Source of the DNA: Bacteroidia bacterium
GTDB lineage: Bacteria > Bacteroidota > Bacteroidia > UKL13-3
Direction of reading: 5' to 3'
Assembly (NCBI GenBank): GCA_019695215.1
Contig: JAIBAK010000004.1
Span: 46,063 to 110,062, forward strand
DNA length: 64,000 nt
The notes beneath the pieces were generated by a model that ran no database searches, had not been told where the DNA came from, and was given only the letters and a program-made list of their open reading frames with translations. Positions 8,794-18,100 of this stretch are shown piece by piece. Within the stretch, counting starts at the first letter, position 1. Each line of letters begins with the position of its first letter. The position numbers and the translations under genes were made by a program.

Positions 8794-9255
8794 AGCGGCT
8801 TCGTTTACTATTGAATTTAGCAATTGATTAAAATCAACGGGTTTCATGTAACCCGGTTGAATCACCAAACGGTTTTTGGTGGTAAGAATAAAATAGGTAG
8901 TTGGGTATCCAAGTCGCTGATTATTAGAAAGCATCATTAGCAACTCGGCTCCGCTATACGTTTGTCCGTTCAATTCATAACGCATATCGGCAATCTCCGG
9001 GTTAAATTTTATCGGAACAAAATACTTGTTAATGGTTTTAATCACTTCGGGGTCTGTGTATGTATCTGCGTCCATTTTTTTACACCAGCCGCACCAGGCC
9101 GTATAAGCATCTACCAATACAATTTTTTTCTCTTTCGTGGCTTTGGGGTAGCCTGAATTCCAGCTTTCCCACTTAATTCCCTCCTCGGCCGGACGCACCA
9201 CAAACCCCATGAGGGGCAGAAGTAACAGCGGAAGAAAAAATGTTAAAATTCGCAT
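8782..9255 (-). CDS. Exported thioredoxin-family protein
   Basis: A hydrophobic signal segment (MRILTFFLPLLLLPLMGFVV) directs the protein to the periplasm. The thioredoxin fold follows: KKIVLVDAYTAWCGWCKKMD gives the redox motif CxxC (Cys-Gly-Trp-Cys), and GYPTTYFIL supplies the cis-proline. It belongs to the thioredoxin_7/DUF255-like group and is probably a disulfide reductase or isomerase for exported proteins. The start is taken at the ATG at 9255, because the earlier ATG at 9285 would add ten residues in front of an otherwise normal signal peptide. The 157-residue length is typical. The client is unknown; Cys-rich secreted proteins nearby (8149, 15109) are possible but unproven partners. 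Confidence 0.85.
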   Translation of the reverse strand: MRILTFFLPLLLLPLMGFVVRPAEEGIKWESWNSGYPKATKEKKIVLVDAYTAWCGWCKKMDADTYTDPEVIKTINKYFVPIKFNPEIADMRYELNGQTYSGAELLMMLSNNQRLGYPTTYFILTTKNRLVIQPGYMKPVDFNQLLNSIVNEAASTN

Positions 9256-9402
9256 AGAAACCTTTATTGTCAAAAACTGTTCCAATGCGCAATATATAAA
9301 ACTGTACGGACTCAGCGATAAAAAAACACCTCTTAAAGGAAAAATTCTTGCTTACGGGTAAATGTAGTTGCAAAGTTGCCCTAGGTTATTGAATTTGTAC
9401 GC

Positions 9403-9759
9403 ATGAAAACAATACTCGTTGTAGATGACGAAATTATTTTGCGCGAATACCTGACCGAATTGCTGGAGCTGGAGGATTTTAAACCCATAGGTGTTTCATC
9501 GGGTACCGAAGCATTAGCCGAAATAAGCCGGCAAAAACCGGATATGATTATTTGTGATATGTTTTTAAGAGAAGAAACCGGACTGGATTTACTTTATAAA
9601 ATAAGCACAACCGCTGCGGCAAATACTCCCTTTGTTCTTATGTCGGCCGAAATAAGCAGCGAGCTTATGGAGAAAAGTACGGCCAAAGGCGTAAAAGCAT
9701 TTATTAAAAAACCCTACGAAAGCGATGTGTTATTAAATACAATTCGTAACCTTCTTTAA
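9403..9759 (+). CDS. Single-domain response regulator (CheY-like receiver)
   Basis: The 118 residues are one receiver domain. Asp8-Asp9 form the acidic pocket, Asp52 (IICDMFL) is the phospho-acceptor, Ser81 stands at the Thr/Ser switch position and Lys102/Lys103-Pro104 at the conserved Lys. There is no output domain, so it probably works by protein contact or as a relay step. It lies 79 nt upstream of the TPR kinase gene in the same direction and is a plausible phosphorylation partner for it. An imperfect -7 element (TGAATTTG) precedes it, ending 7 nt before the ATG. Confidence 0.9.
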   Translation: MKTILVVDDEIILREYLTELLELEDFKPIGVSSGTEALAEISRQKPDMIICDMFLREETGLDLLYKISTTAAANTPFVLMSAEISSELMEKSTAKGVKAFIKKPYESDVLLNTIRNLL

Positions 9760-9838
9760 CCGATTTTAAAAATTTTGATGGCACGCTGAGTCCAAAATTA
9801 GTATATTGGCCTCATAAAAGGGACATGAGCCGGGCGTT

Positions 9839-11833
9839 ATGAACCAACTTATAAAACTGCAAATTTTTCTAATTCTGCTATCAGCCTCACTAAGTGTTTC
9901 TGGGAGTGCAATTGATAGCCTCGAAAAGGTTCTGCAATCCTCTTCTGCCGATTCAACACGTATTCAATTATTGGGCGATTTATGTTTTGCTTACCGCGGA
10001 ACCGATACGGAAAAAGCTAAACATTTTGGAACGGAGGCGCTGCGGCTTTCGTTAAAAACAAACAACCTGAAAGGAATTGCTCAGTCGTATAACGATTTGG
10101 GTATTCTGTTTTTTGATGAGGGAAATTATACAAAAGCAAGCGAATACTACAATGAATCTTTAAAGATAAGGCAAAAACTTGGAGATGAAAAAGGCATTGC
10201 AGCTATTTATAACAAACTTGGAATTTTACATCAAACCAAAGGGGAATTTAAAGAAGCCCTCGACTACCAGTTTAAGGCCTTAAAAATTTACGAGGCCATT
10301 TCGTTTGATTATGGCACCTCGTATTGCCTGAACAATATTGCCATTATTTATTACAACCTCAGCAAGTACGATGAGTCGCTTAAGTTTCACAAGCAGTCTC
10401 TTTCCATTAAAGAAAAAATAAATGACCTGTCCGGAATAAGCGGCTCACTAAGTAATATTGGCAATATCTATTTCTCTCAGAAAAACTATACCGAAGCCAT
10501 TATCCACTTTAAGAAAGCCGAGAAAATTCAAAGGGAAAGAAAAGAACTTTATTATTTGGCCAGTACACTTAATAATTTAGGCTCGTGCTACAAAAGTTTA
10601 GAGAACTATAAAGAAGCCCTGAAGTACATTACCGAATCGTATGCCATCAGGTTAAAACTGAATGATAAAGTTGGTCAAACCTCGTGCCTTTTAAATACCG
10701 CTCAAATTCAAATGCACCTCAGTCAATTTGACCCTGCCCTTGAGATGCTGCATAAAGGACTTTTAATTGCACAGGAACTGGGGGCGAAAGATGAACTGGA
10801 AAATTATTATCAAAACCTGTCGGAAGCATATAAAGCAACGGGAGATCACAAAAAATCACTCGCCTTTTTTAAGTTAAGAAACGCTTATCGCGATTCGATT
10901 TACAGCGAGGAAAACAACAGGCAGATTGCTGAAATGCAAACCAAGTACGATACCGAAAAAAAAGAACAGCAAATTGCATTGCTTACCCGGGAAAAGAAAA
11001 TTAATGACATTGTAAACGAACGAAAACACAACACCCTTTTGTTAAGTTCGGCCGGACTGGGCATTGCCTTGGTGCTGGTGTGCATTATTTTACTTATGTA
11101 CCGGCAAAAAGAAACCGCCAACAAAAGACTTATACAGCTTGATAAGGAAAAAAACGAATTTTTGGGAATTGCCGCCCACGATTTAAAAAACCCTTTACAA
11201 ACCATCATCGGGTTTTGCCAGATGCAGGCCGACTATTTTGATAAACTCTCGAAAGAAAAAATTCTTAAATATTCGCAAAACATTGAAGTCTCTGCGCGCA
11301 GAATGATTGAGTTAATTAACAACCTTCTTGACATCAATGCCATTGAGCAGGGAAAAATACGAAGCCATCCGGAATTTTTTGATATGTATGAACAGGTAAC
11401 CAAAACCCTGTCGAATTTCGAGTATGCGGCACATCAGAAAAATATTCAGCTTGTGCTTTCCCGTAAAGATTCTCTGGCAGTAACCACCGATCGGTATATG
11501 GTATCTCAGGTATTCGAAAACCTTTTAAGTAATGCCATAAAATATTCTCCTGCCGGAAAGAAAATTTTTATTGATCTTTTTGCTGACCCAAAGACTGCCG
11601 GCTTCAGCATACGGGATGAAGGACCCGGAATGAATGACGAGGATAAGAAAAAAATGTTCGGTAAGTTTACCCGGTTAAGTGCCCGGCCTACCGGAGGCGA
11701 AAGCAGCAATGGTCTGGGGCTTTCCATTGTAAAAAAACTCACCGATTTAATTGGAGGAAATATCAGCTGCGAATCAAAGCCCGGTGCAGGTTGTTGTTTT
11801 ATTGTACAGTTCCCAATAAATTCTGCTGTATGA
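9839..11833 (+). CDS. TPR-containing sensor histidine kinase (intact)
   Basis: A signal peptide or N-terminal anchor (residues 1-22) leads a periplasmic array of six or more tetratricopeptide repeats (about residues 45-360; repeating YxxxxxYxxALxxxxxAL spacing). One transmembrane helix follows (about 400-422, GIALVLVCIILLMYRQ). The cytoplasmic kinase core has a HisKA domain with the phospho-acceptor His447 in AAHDLKNP and an HATPase domain. The N-box is ENLLSNAIKYSP, and the G-boxes are RDEGPGM and SSNGLGLSIV. All catalytic motifs are present. TPR kinases of this layout are common in Bacteroidota and are thought to sense protein or envelope signals. The gene overlaps the next one by ATGA (11830-11833). 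It is the only complete kinase in the operon. Confidence 0.92.
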   Translation: MNQLIKLQIFLILLSASLSVSGSAIDSLEKVLQSSSADSTRIQLLGDLCFAYRGTDTEKAKHFGTEALRLSLKTNNLKGIAQSYNDLGILFFDEGNYTKASEYYNESLKIRQKLGDEKGIAAIYNKLGILHQTKGEFKEALDYQFKALKIYEAISFDYGTSYCLNNIAIIYYNLSKYDESLKFHKQSLSIKEKINDLSGISGSLSNIGNIYFSQKNYTEAIIHFKKAEKIQRERKELYYLASTLNNLGSCYKSLENYKEALKYITESYAIRLKLNDKVGQTSCLLNTAQIQMHLSQFDPALEMLHKGLLIAQELGAKDELENYYQNLSEAYKATGDHKKSLAFFKLRNAYRDSIYSEENNRQIAEMQTKYDTEKKEQQIALLTREKKINDIVNERKHNTLLLSSAGLGIALVLVCIILLMYRQKETANKRLIQLDKEKNEFLGIAAHDLKNPLQTIIGFCQMQADYFDKLSKEKILKYSQNIEVSARRMIELINNLLDINAIEQGKIRSHPEFFDMYEQVTKTLSNFEYAAHQKNIQLVLSRKDSLAVTTDRYMVSQVFENLLSNAIKYSPAGKKIFIDLFADPKTAGFSIRDEGPGMNDEDKKKMFGKFTRLSARPTGGESSNGLGLSIVKKLTDLIGGNISCESKPGAGCCFIVQFPINSAV

Positions 11834-13641
11834 AAAAGAACCTCCTGTTATTTCTTCTTTCTTTTGCAATTCTTTCAGCAAGCGCTGTAAGCAGAGAGCA
11901 ACAACGTATTGACAGCCTCGAGGCTTTGCTTTCAACCACCACCGACACTACCCGAATGAGTATTTTACTCATGCTTTGCGGTGACTATATGAAGGCTGAT
12001 CCCGAAAAATTACTGGCCTACGCAACCGAGCTAACCGAATTGGGCAGCACATCAGGTAACTGGAATTATGAAGCACAGGGTTTGCGCTACAAAGGAATCG
12101 GGTTAAAAGAAACCGGGAATTACTCCGAATCGGGTAATGCATATTTACAGGCACTCAAAATTTTTGAATCGCACCACGACTTGTTTGGTACTGCGGCCTG
12201 TAATAACAGTTTGGGTGCGCTCTATTTCAACCTAAATGAATTAGACAAGGCTGAATCGTACTACCTGAAGTGCATAGAACAATCAAAAAAGGCGGGTCTG
12301 GATAAATACCTTCCTTCGGCTTACAATAATTTAGGTGCAGTGTATGCGATGGAAAAAAAGTACAACCAGGCATTGATGTATTTTAACGAGGGGCTGAAAT
12401 TAAGATTAAAGCAAAAAGACGAGTATGGTATTGCTTCCAGTTACGGAAACCTTGGACGCATATACACGGTTTTAGGGCGGTTTAAAGAAGCGCTCGAGTT
12501 CCAGAAAAAAAGCCTTGCAATAAGAGAAACACTGAAAGACGAAGAGGGGGTTGCCAATACGCTGAACAATATCGGAGAAATATTTCTGGATCAGGAAAAT
12601 TTTAACGAAGCCATAATATGGTTTAATAAAGGGCTGACGGTGGCAAAAGAGTTCGGGTATCAGGAATTAATCCGGTCGAGCTACGAGGCGCTTTCCGAAT
12701 GCTATGAAGGGGTGAAAAATTATGCGGCAGCTCATGAATATTTGAGTTTGAGCGTGGCATTAAAAGACAGCATGATGAATATTGAGAACCGGAATCACCT
12801 GGAGGAACTAACTACTCAATACGAAACCGAAAAGAAGGAACAGCAAATAAAAATACTGGCTAAAAACAACGAAATAAAAGAAGCAGAAAACAGCCGGAAA
12901 CAAATGTACATTTACCTTATTCTATCCGGTTCGGCTGTGGTGGTGCTGCTGCTTTTTGTATTAATGCGCATGTATAAGCAAAAGGAACTGGCCAATCAAA
13001 AACTCAAAAAACTGGATCAGGAAAAAAACGAGTTTTTAAGCTTAGCCGCAACCGATTTAAAAAACCCGCTCTCCACCATTATAGGCTATTGCCGCATGCA
13101 GGCCGATTATTTTGATAAGCTCAATAAAGAAAAAATCCTTAAACACTCGGCTAACATCAAATTAGCTGCCGCCAAAATGGTTGACCTCATCAGCAATTTG
13201 CTTGACGTAAATGCCATTGAGCAGGGAAGAATGAAAAACAATCCGGAGCGTATTGATTTGAACAAATTTTTTGACGACTTGTTTAAAGAGTTTGAACAAC
13301 AAGCCGGAGAAAAAAATATTACCTTCAGATTAGAAAATTCGGGAGAAAATTATCATGTGCATGCTGATCCCCGGTTGCTGACACAGGTAACCGAAAATCT
13401 TTTGGCAAACTCTTTAAAAAATACGGCTTCAAACACGCAGGTATTTATAAAACTGCTGAGAAAAGGAGACAAGGCGGGATACGAGCTGACTGACCCTGCT
13501 GCCCAAAAAACTACTGCAGATGATGGCGTTTTAGGAATGAGCATTCTTAAACGAATGCTGAATATTATGCAGGCTGAAATTGAGGTGAAAAAAGATTCGC
13601 TTCAGGGCTCGGTTGTTACCATTTTATTAAGTGAAGGATAA
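11830..13641 (+). CDS. TPR histidine-kinase paralogue lacking the catalytic His (pseudokinase)
   Basis: The domain order equals that of the preceding gene: signal peptide (MKKNLLLFLLSFAILSASA), periplasmic TPRs, transmembrane helix (about residues 360-380), HisKA-like helices and HATPase-like fold. The HisKA signature reads AATDLKNP, so Thr408 replaces the phospho-accepting His. In the ATPase part the N-box is weakened (ENLLANSLKNTAS), the DxGxG loop is gone (TDPAAQKTTADDG), and only a remnant of the last G-box remains (GVLGMSILKRM). The helices around the lost His are nearly identical to those of its neighbour, so this is a tandem duplicate that has lost catalysis but kept sensor and dimerisation parts. 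The start overlaps the upstream stop (ATGA). The start at 11791 is rejected as it lies inside the upstream gene. Confidence 0.88.
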   Translation: MKKNLLLFLLSFAILSASAVSREQQRIDSLEALLSTTTDTTRMSILLMLCGDYMKADPEKLLAYATELTELGSTSGNWNYEAQGLRYKGIGLKETGNYSESGNAYLQALKIFESHHDLFGTAACNNSLGALYFNLNELDKAESYYLKCIEQSKKAGLDKYLPSAYNNLGAVYAMEKKYNQALMYFNEGLKLRLKQKDEYGIASSYGNLGRIYTVLGRFKEALEFQKKSLAIRETLKDEEGVANTLNNIGEIFLDQENFNEAIIWFNKGLTVAKEFGYQELIRSSYEALSECYEGVKNYAAAHEYLSLSVALKDSMMNIENRNHLEELTTQYETEKKEQQIKILAKNNEIKEAENSRKQMYIYLILSGSAVVVLLLFVLMRMYKQKELANQKLKKLDQEKNEFLSLAATDLKNPLSTIIGYCRMQADYFDKLNKEKILKHSANIKLAAAKMVDLISNLLDVNAIEQGRMKNNPERIDLNKFFDDLFKEFEQQAGEKNITFRLENSGENYHVHADPRLLTQVTENLLANSLKNTASNTQVFIKLLRKGDKAGYELTDPAAQKTTADDGVLGMSILKRMLNIMQAEIEVKKDSLQGSVVTILLSEG

Positions 13642-14249
13642 TGGATAAAAACAAACTTCACCTGCAGGGGCTAAAATATCAGCTAAGTTCGCATTTTTTA
13701 TTTAACGTGCTGAACACGGTGAGAGCTCTTACCCGAAAAGACACCGAAAAGGCCACAAACATGATAACCCTTGCCAGCGAATACCTGCGCTATGCCCTGC
13801 ACAAACTTGATCATTTTGAAACCACACTGGGTGAGGAAAAAACCGGAATCGGACTTTTTCTGCAACTACAGGCATATCGTTTTCATGATACCATAATGAT
13901 GACATGGAATATTCCCGAAAATATTTTGCTGGCAAAAATTCCCTCTTTTCTATTGCAGCCCCTGGTAGAATTAGTTTATAAAAGGGCTGACAAAGATGAA
14001 AACGGAAGACAACAAATAGCTCTTGACGCACTCCTGAAAAATGAAAATCTGGTTCTTTCCGTTTCCTGCCCCAGATGCCTTCCTGATAAAGAACCATCGG
14101 GTGCTTTTGTTCCTAAAAGTGATGTGGAAGAGGGAGTGGAACAGGTGCACATTTTGTTACAGGAGCTATACGGAAACAAGGGAATATTAGAAATTATTGA
14201 AACCGGAAACGCGAAAAAAATTCAACTGCAAATTCCATACGAAACATGA
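13641..14249 (+). CDS. Short soluble LytS/YehU-type kinase-like protein with degraded ATP site
   Basis: Residues 8-90 match the His_kinase (PF06580) dimerisation region: LKYQLSSHFLFNVLNTV, with the phospho-acceptor His18 kept, then LASEYLRYAL. The segment that is normally PPLLLQPLVENAIKHG reads IPSFLLQPLVELVYKRA, so the Mg-ATP-binding Asn is lost, and no DxGxG loop follows. At 202 residues, with no membrane helix, it lacks the sensor half usual for LytS-type kinases. It probably cannot autophosphorylate but could accept or hand on a phosphoryl group through His18, or act as an adaptor. Its ATG overlaps the upstream stop (TAATG at 13639-13643), and its stop overlaps the LytTR gene (ATGA). Confidence 0.8.
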   Translation: MDKNKLHLQGLKYQLSSHFLFNVLNTVRALTRKDTEKATNMITLASEYLRYALHKLDHFETTLGEEKTGIGLFLQLQAYRFHDTIMMTWNIPENILLAKIPSFLLQPLVELVYKRADKDENGRQQIALDALLKNENLVLSVSCPRCLPDKEPSGAFVPKSDVEEGVEQVHILLQELYGNKGILEIIETGNAKKIQLQIPYET

Positions 14250-14983
14250 AAGCAAAACTGAAAGCAATAATTGTGGATGACGAACCTTATGCACGTGCCG
14301 AACTGGCCGAGTTACTTGCACCCCACAGTCAGGTTGAATTAACCGGAGAGGCCGGATCACTCACCGAAGCGGTGGAACTGATTGAAGCCAATAAACCCGA
14401 TGTGGTTTTTCTGGACATTGAGATGAACGGAGAAAATGGTTTTGAATTACTCAACCTGTGCGATATTGAATTTAAAACTGTTTTTGTAACTGCCTATAAT
14501 CAATATGCCATTAGAGCTTTTGAAGTAAATGCTATCGATTATCTTCTTAAGCCGGTGAATGCACAACGCCTTGCACAAACGTTAAAAAAATTAGGCGAGC
14601 AGGTGAGTGCCGAGCATGAAGCTGCGAACGAATTGCCTAAACTTACTCCCGATGACCGCCTGTTGATTACCCTGAGCCGTAAAATGAATTTTATAAAAAT
14701 TTGTGATATTAAATACATTCTTGCTGCCGGTGATTATTCAGAGTTAGTCACCATAAATAATGATCATGCTTTAGTACAGCGTAAAATGCGTGAGTGGGAA
14801 GTTCAGTTGCCCGAAAAAAACTTTCAGCGTATTCACCGCACCACCATTATCAACCTCGATTTTGTTGACAAAATAGAACGATACGGAAAAGAGAATGCCA
14901 TTGTGTTTATGAAAGGGGTTGACAAACACCTTGACATTAGTAAAAACTACCTCTCCGAATTAAAAAGCCGATTTAAAGTATAG
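14246..14983 (+). CDS. LytTR-family response regulator
   Basis: Residues 5-120 are a receiver domain: Asp11-Asp12 pocket, phospho-acceptor Asp57 in VFLDIEMNG, Thr at VTAYNQYAIRAF and Lys102 in DYLLKPV. Residues about 145-243 form the LytTR DNA-binding domain (FIKICDIKYILAAGDYSELV, then NFQRIHRTTIINLDFVDKIERY). It acts as a transcription regulator, usually paired with PF06580 kinases such as the product of the preceding gene. It is the last gene of the overlapping signalling operon. The gene for the 2814-residue repeat protein begins 125 nt downstream with its own -7 element, so that gene is an obvious candidate target, but no LytTR direct-repeat site was identified. Confidence 0.93.
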   Translation: MKAKLKAIIVDDEPYARAELAELLAPHSQVELTGEAGSLTEAVELIEANKPDVVFLDIEMNGENGFELLNLCDIEFKTVFVTAYNQYAIRAFEVNAIDYLLKPVNAQRLAQTLKKLGEQVSAEHEAANELPKLTPDDRLLITLSRKMNFIKICDIKYILAAGDYSELVTINNDHALVQRKMREWEVQLPEKNFQRIHRTTIINLDFVDKIERYGKENAIVFMKGVDKHLDISKNYLSELKSRFKV

Positions 14984-15065
14984 GCATTACACCTTGCTTT
15001 TGCAGCATTCACCGATTCATTTCGCCATTGAGCGAAAATGACGCATGGTTACTGTTTTTGTTAAA

Positions 15066-15073
15066 TACATTTG
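15066..15073 (+). promoter_or_regulatory. -7 element (TACATTTG) of the giant repeat protein gene
   Basis: This is an exact TAnnTTTG match 35 nt before the ATG at 15109. No good -33 element is visible. An imperfect hairpin (CATTTCGC/GCGAAAATG, 15018-15040) lies just upstream. Confidence 0.5.
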
Positions 15074-15108
15074 GTTGCTGTTTTTCTGCAAAATTAAAAC
15101 TCTACAAT

Positions 15109-18100
15109 ATGAAACAAACAATTACCTTTTTTTACGCCTTACTCGCACTGGCTCTGGGTATGGTTGTAAACCCCGCCATTTCGCAGGCACAATGCGGAAT
15201 TGCCTCACAAATTAAACCTGTGGTATCCGCCTCAACTGTGTGTTCGGGCAATTCCGTTACCATGACGGTATTTGGCCTGCCGGTTAGCACCTGGATTTAC
15301 CGCGACAATGCCGGTTCGTGGCAAAACATGTTTACCGGCTCTACCACCACCTACACGCATTACAGCACATCGGTGAGTACAACCACCACACGTGAGTACC
15401 GCGCGGTGGTTTCGGCAGCAGGCTGTACCTCCGATACAACGCTGGCCGCATCGGTTACATTAGTACCGGCTACTTACGGAAACAGCAGTCTGATACCTGC
15501 CACTTCCACAAATACCGTTTGTTCGGGTTCCAATATCATGTTCAGTGTTCGCAACGACCTTCAGGTAAGCGGTTGGTATTATCGCGACAACGGAGTTGGT
15601 TCGTTTAACTATTTTGGTGGTTCCAATCAATTCAGTACCTCATTTTCTGCGGGCACTACTACCAACAGGGAGATAAAAGTACTTACCCGTCAGCCCAACT
15701 CATGTCAGATTGATAGTTCACAAAGCATCACCATCACTGTTCAACCGCGTGCCGGGGTAATAAACCCTGCCATCGGAATTTCCACCAGTACCCCTATGGT
15801 TTGCTCGGGAAGTTCAGTTAGTCTTCAGCTAAACTCTTACTCTTCGGGAAGTATTAACTGGCTGTATCGCAACAGCGGCACCACCAGCTGGACTTATTTT
15901 TCAGCTTCTGCCAATGCCACAGACAACAATACTACGGTTACCTCAAACACCACCCGCGAATACCGTGTTGTGCTGCAATCAACCACCGGATGTACTTATG
16001 ACTCTTCTTCCATTATTACAGCGCTCATTAACGCTCCCGTTTCGGGTAATCTGCGCAGCTTAAAACCTGCAACCACTACTCCGGTAATTTGTTCAGGTAG
16101 TTCCTCTTCCGTTTCGGTTTCTTCAGGTTATTCAGGTTCTGTGATTCGCTGGTTATATCGCGACAATAATATCGGGAGCTGGAATATATTTTCAAGCACA
16201 TCTACTTCCATTTCGCAATCAATTAATGTTACCTCGGTTACAACAAGAGCCTATCGTATATTGTTAAGAAACGCTGCCCTGTGCAGGCAGGATACTTCGG
16301 AAGAAATTACCGTTTTAGTCAATCCTTTTACTTACGGAAATACTACAAATGTTTCTCCTTTGGTACAACATCAAACCATCTGCTCAGGCTATAATGCGCA
16401 GCTTTCGGTTCCCTCTGGAGTAAACGTGCAAAACTGGTTGTATCGCACCAATGGCGGCACCTGGCAATATTTTTCGAGCGGACAAACGGTTTATGATTAC
16501 AACACAACGGTTACAGCTTCCACCAACCGCGACTACGTGGTGCTGGTACGTGATAATTCGTTGTGCCGCATTGACACAAGTTCGGTGGCAAGCATTACTA
16601 TAAAACCTACCGTTTACGGGAGTTTACCTTATCAGGTTACACCTAACGTAACTACACCCGTGGTTTGTTACGGCAATACTTCTCAGGTTGGTTTTACGCT
16701 AAACGGAAACTACCAGATATTAAAATGGATTTATAAAGACAATGCCGGAACATGGACCGACAACAGCAGCACAGGTTCAACCCTCTATGATTACAACACC
16801 TCTGTAAGCACAAACACCAACCGTACGTATCGTGCCATTATTCGCAATAACGAAATATGTATTGCCGACTCCACCCAGCCGGCTACCGTTGCTATTAATA
16901 CACGGGCTTACGGAAACCTTACCTCGGTAGCTCCAACGGCAGGAGCAACAAGTGTGTGCAGCGGAACTTCAGTTTCTCTCAGCACAACTTTGCCGGCCAA
17001 CTATACTTCGGTTCAGGCATGGTACAGACGCGACAGCACCACCGGATTCTGGACAAACTTTGGTTCAGGAACCAGCGTTAACGACAATGGTACTACCATT
17101 ACTGCATCTGTAAACCGCGAGTACCGCTCGTTGTTTTACAGCAGTACCCAATGTCGTTTTGATACCTCGGCAGCCACTTACGTTAGCATAAACCTAAGAA
17201 CAAGAACAGCCAACAACAGCGTGGCTCCGCAACTAAGCACAACCGGTTTGGTGTGCAGCGGAAAAAACATTTCTTCCTATATTAATTTGCCCTCGGGAAC
17301 ATCGGTGCAAAAGTGGATTTACCGGGACGGTAACACCGGTACCTGGCTGGATGTTTCGGGCTCAAGCGCCTCTACCAGTTACACCGATACTAAAACGGGA
17401 GTACTGGTAAACACCCAACGTTTTTACCGTGTAATTTTTAGCAATAACAACACCTGTTCTATTGATACTTCTGCTTCGCTGGGTGTTTCCATTCAGGCGG
17501 TGAGCGGAGGGACTACCAGCAGCTATGTGCCTACTGCCTCGGCCAGCAGCATTTGTTCGGGAACATCGGTATTCATCAATGCATCTTCGGGTGTTAATTC
17601 AACCGATGCCTTAAGATGGACCTACAAAGACAACAGCGGCCAGTGGCTTGATGCCAATAGCGGAAGCAATAGTTTTTCAGACCCAAGCTCGAATACGTTA
17701 ACTTCTTCCAATATTTTAAGAAGCTACCGTCTTATACATTACCGCAGCGGTGCCTGTGTGATTGATACCACTTCATCCGTTTCGGTTAATATTAATTCCC
17801 GCACCTCCGGAACAAAAATGGTGGCTCCATCGGTTAGCCCTACAACTGCCTGCGCCACTGCTTCAATAAGCATTGTTGTTTCGGTTGCATCGGGAGAGCA
17901 GGTTCAAAAATATATTTACCGCGATAATGCCGGAGCATGGAGAGATATGATGTACACCTCTTCGTCCAACGTTACTGATCAGAATACAAACGTAAGTGTA
18001 AACACCACCCGCGACTACCGTGTGATATTCTATAATTCGAACAACTGCTCCTACGATACTTCGTTGGCTGCAACTGTAACCATCAGTCCGATGCAAAACG

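Noticed and set aside
9173..9373. Minus-strand 66-codon ORF upstream of the thioredoxin-like gene
   Set aside because: It overlaps the signal peptide of the thioredoxin-like gene in another frame and has no coding character.
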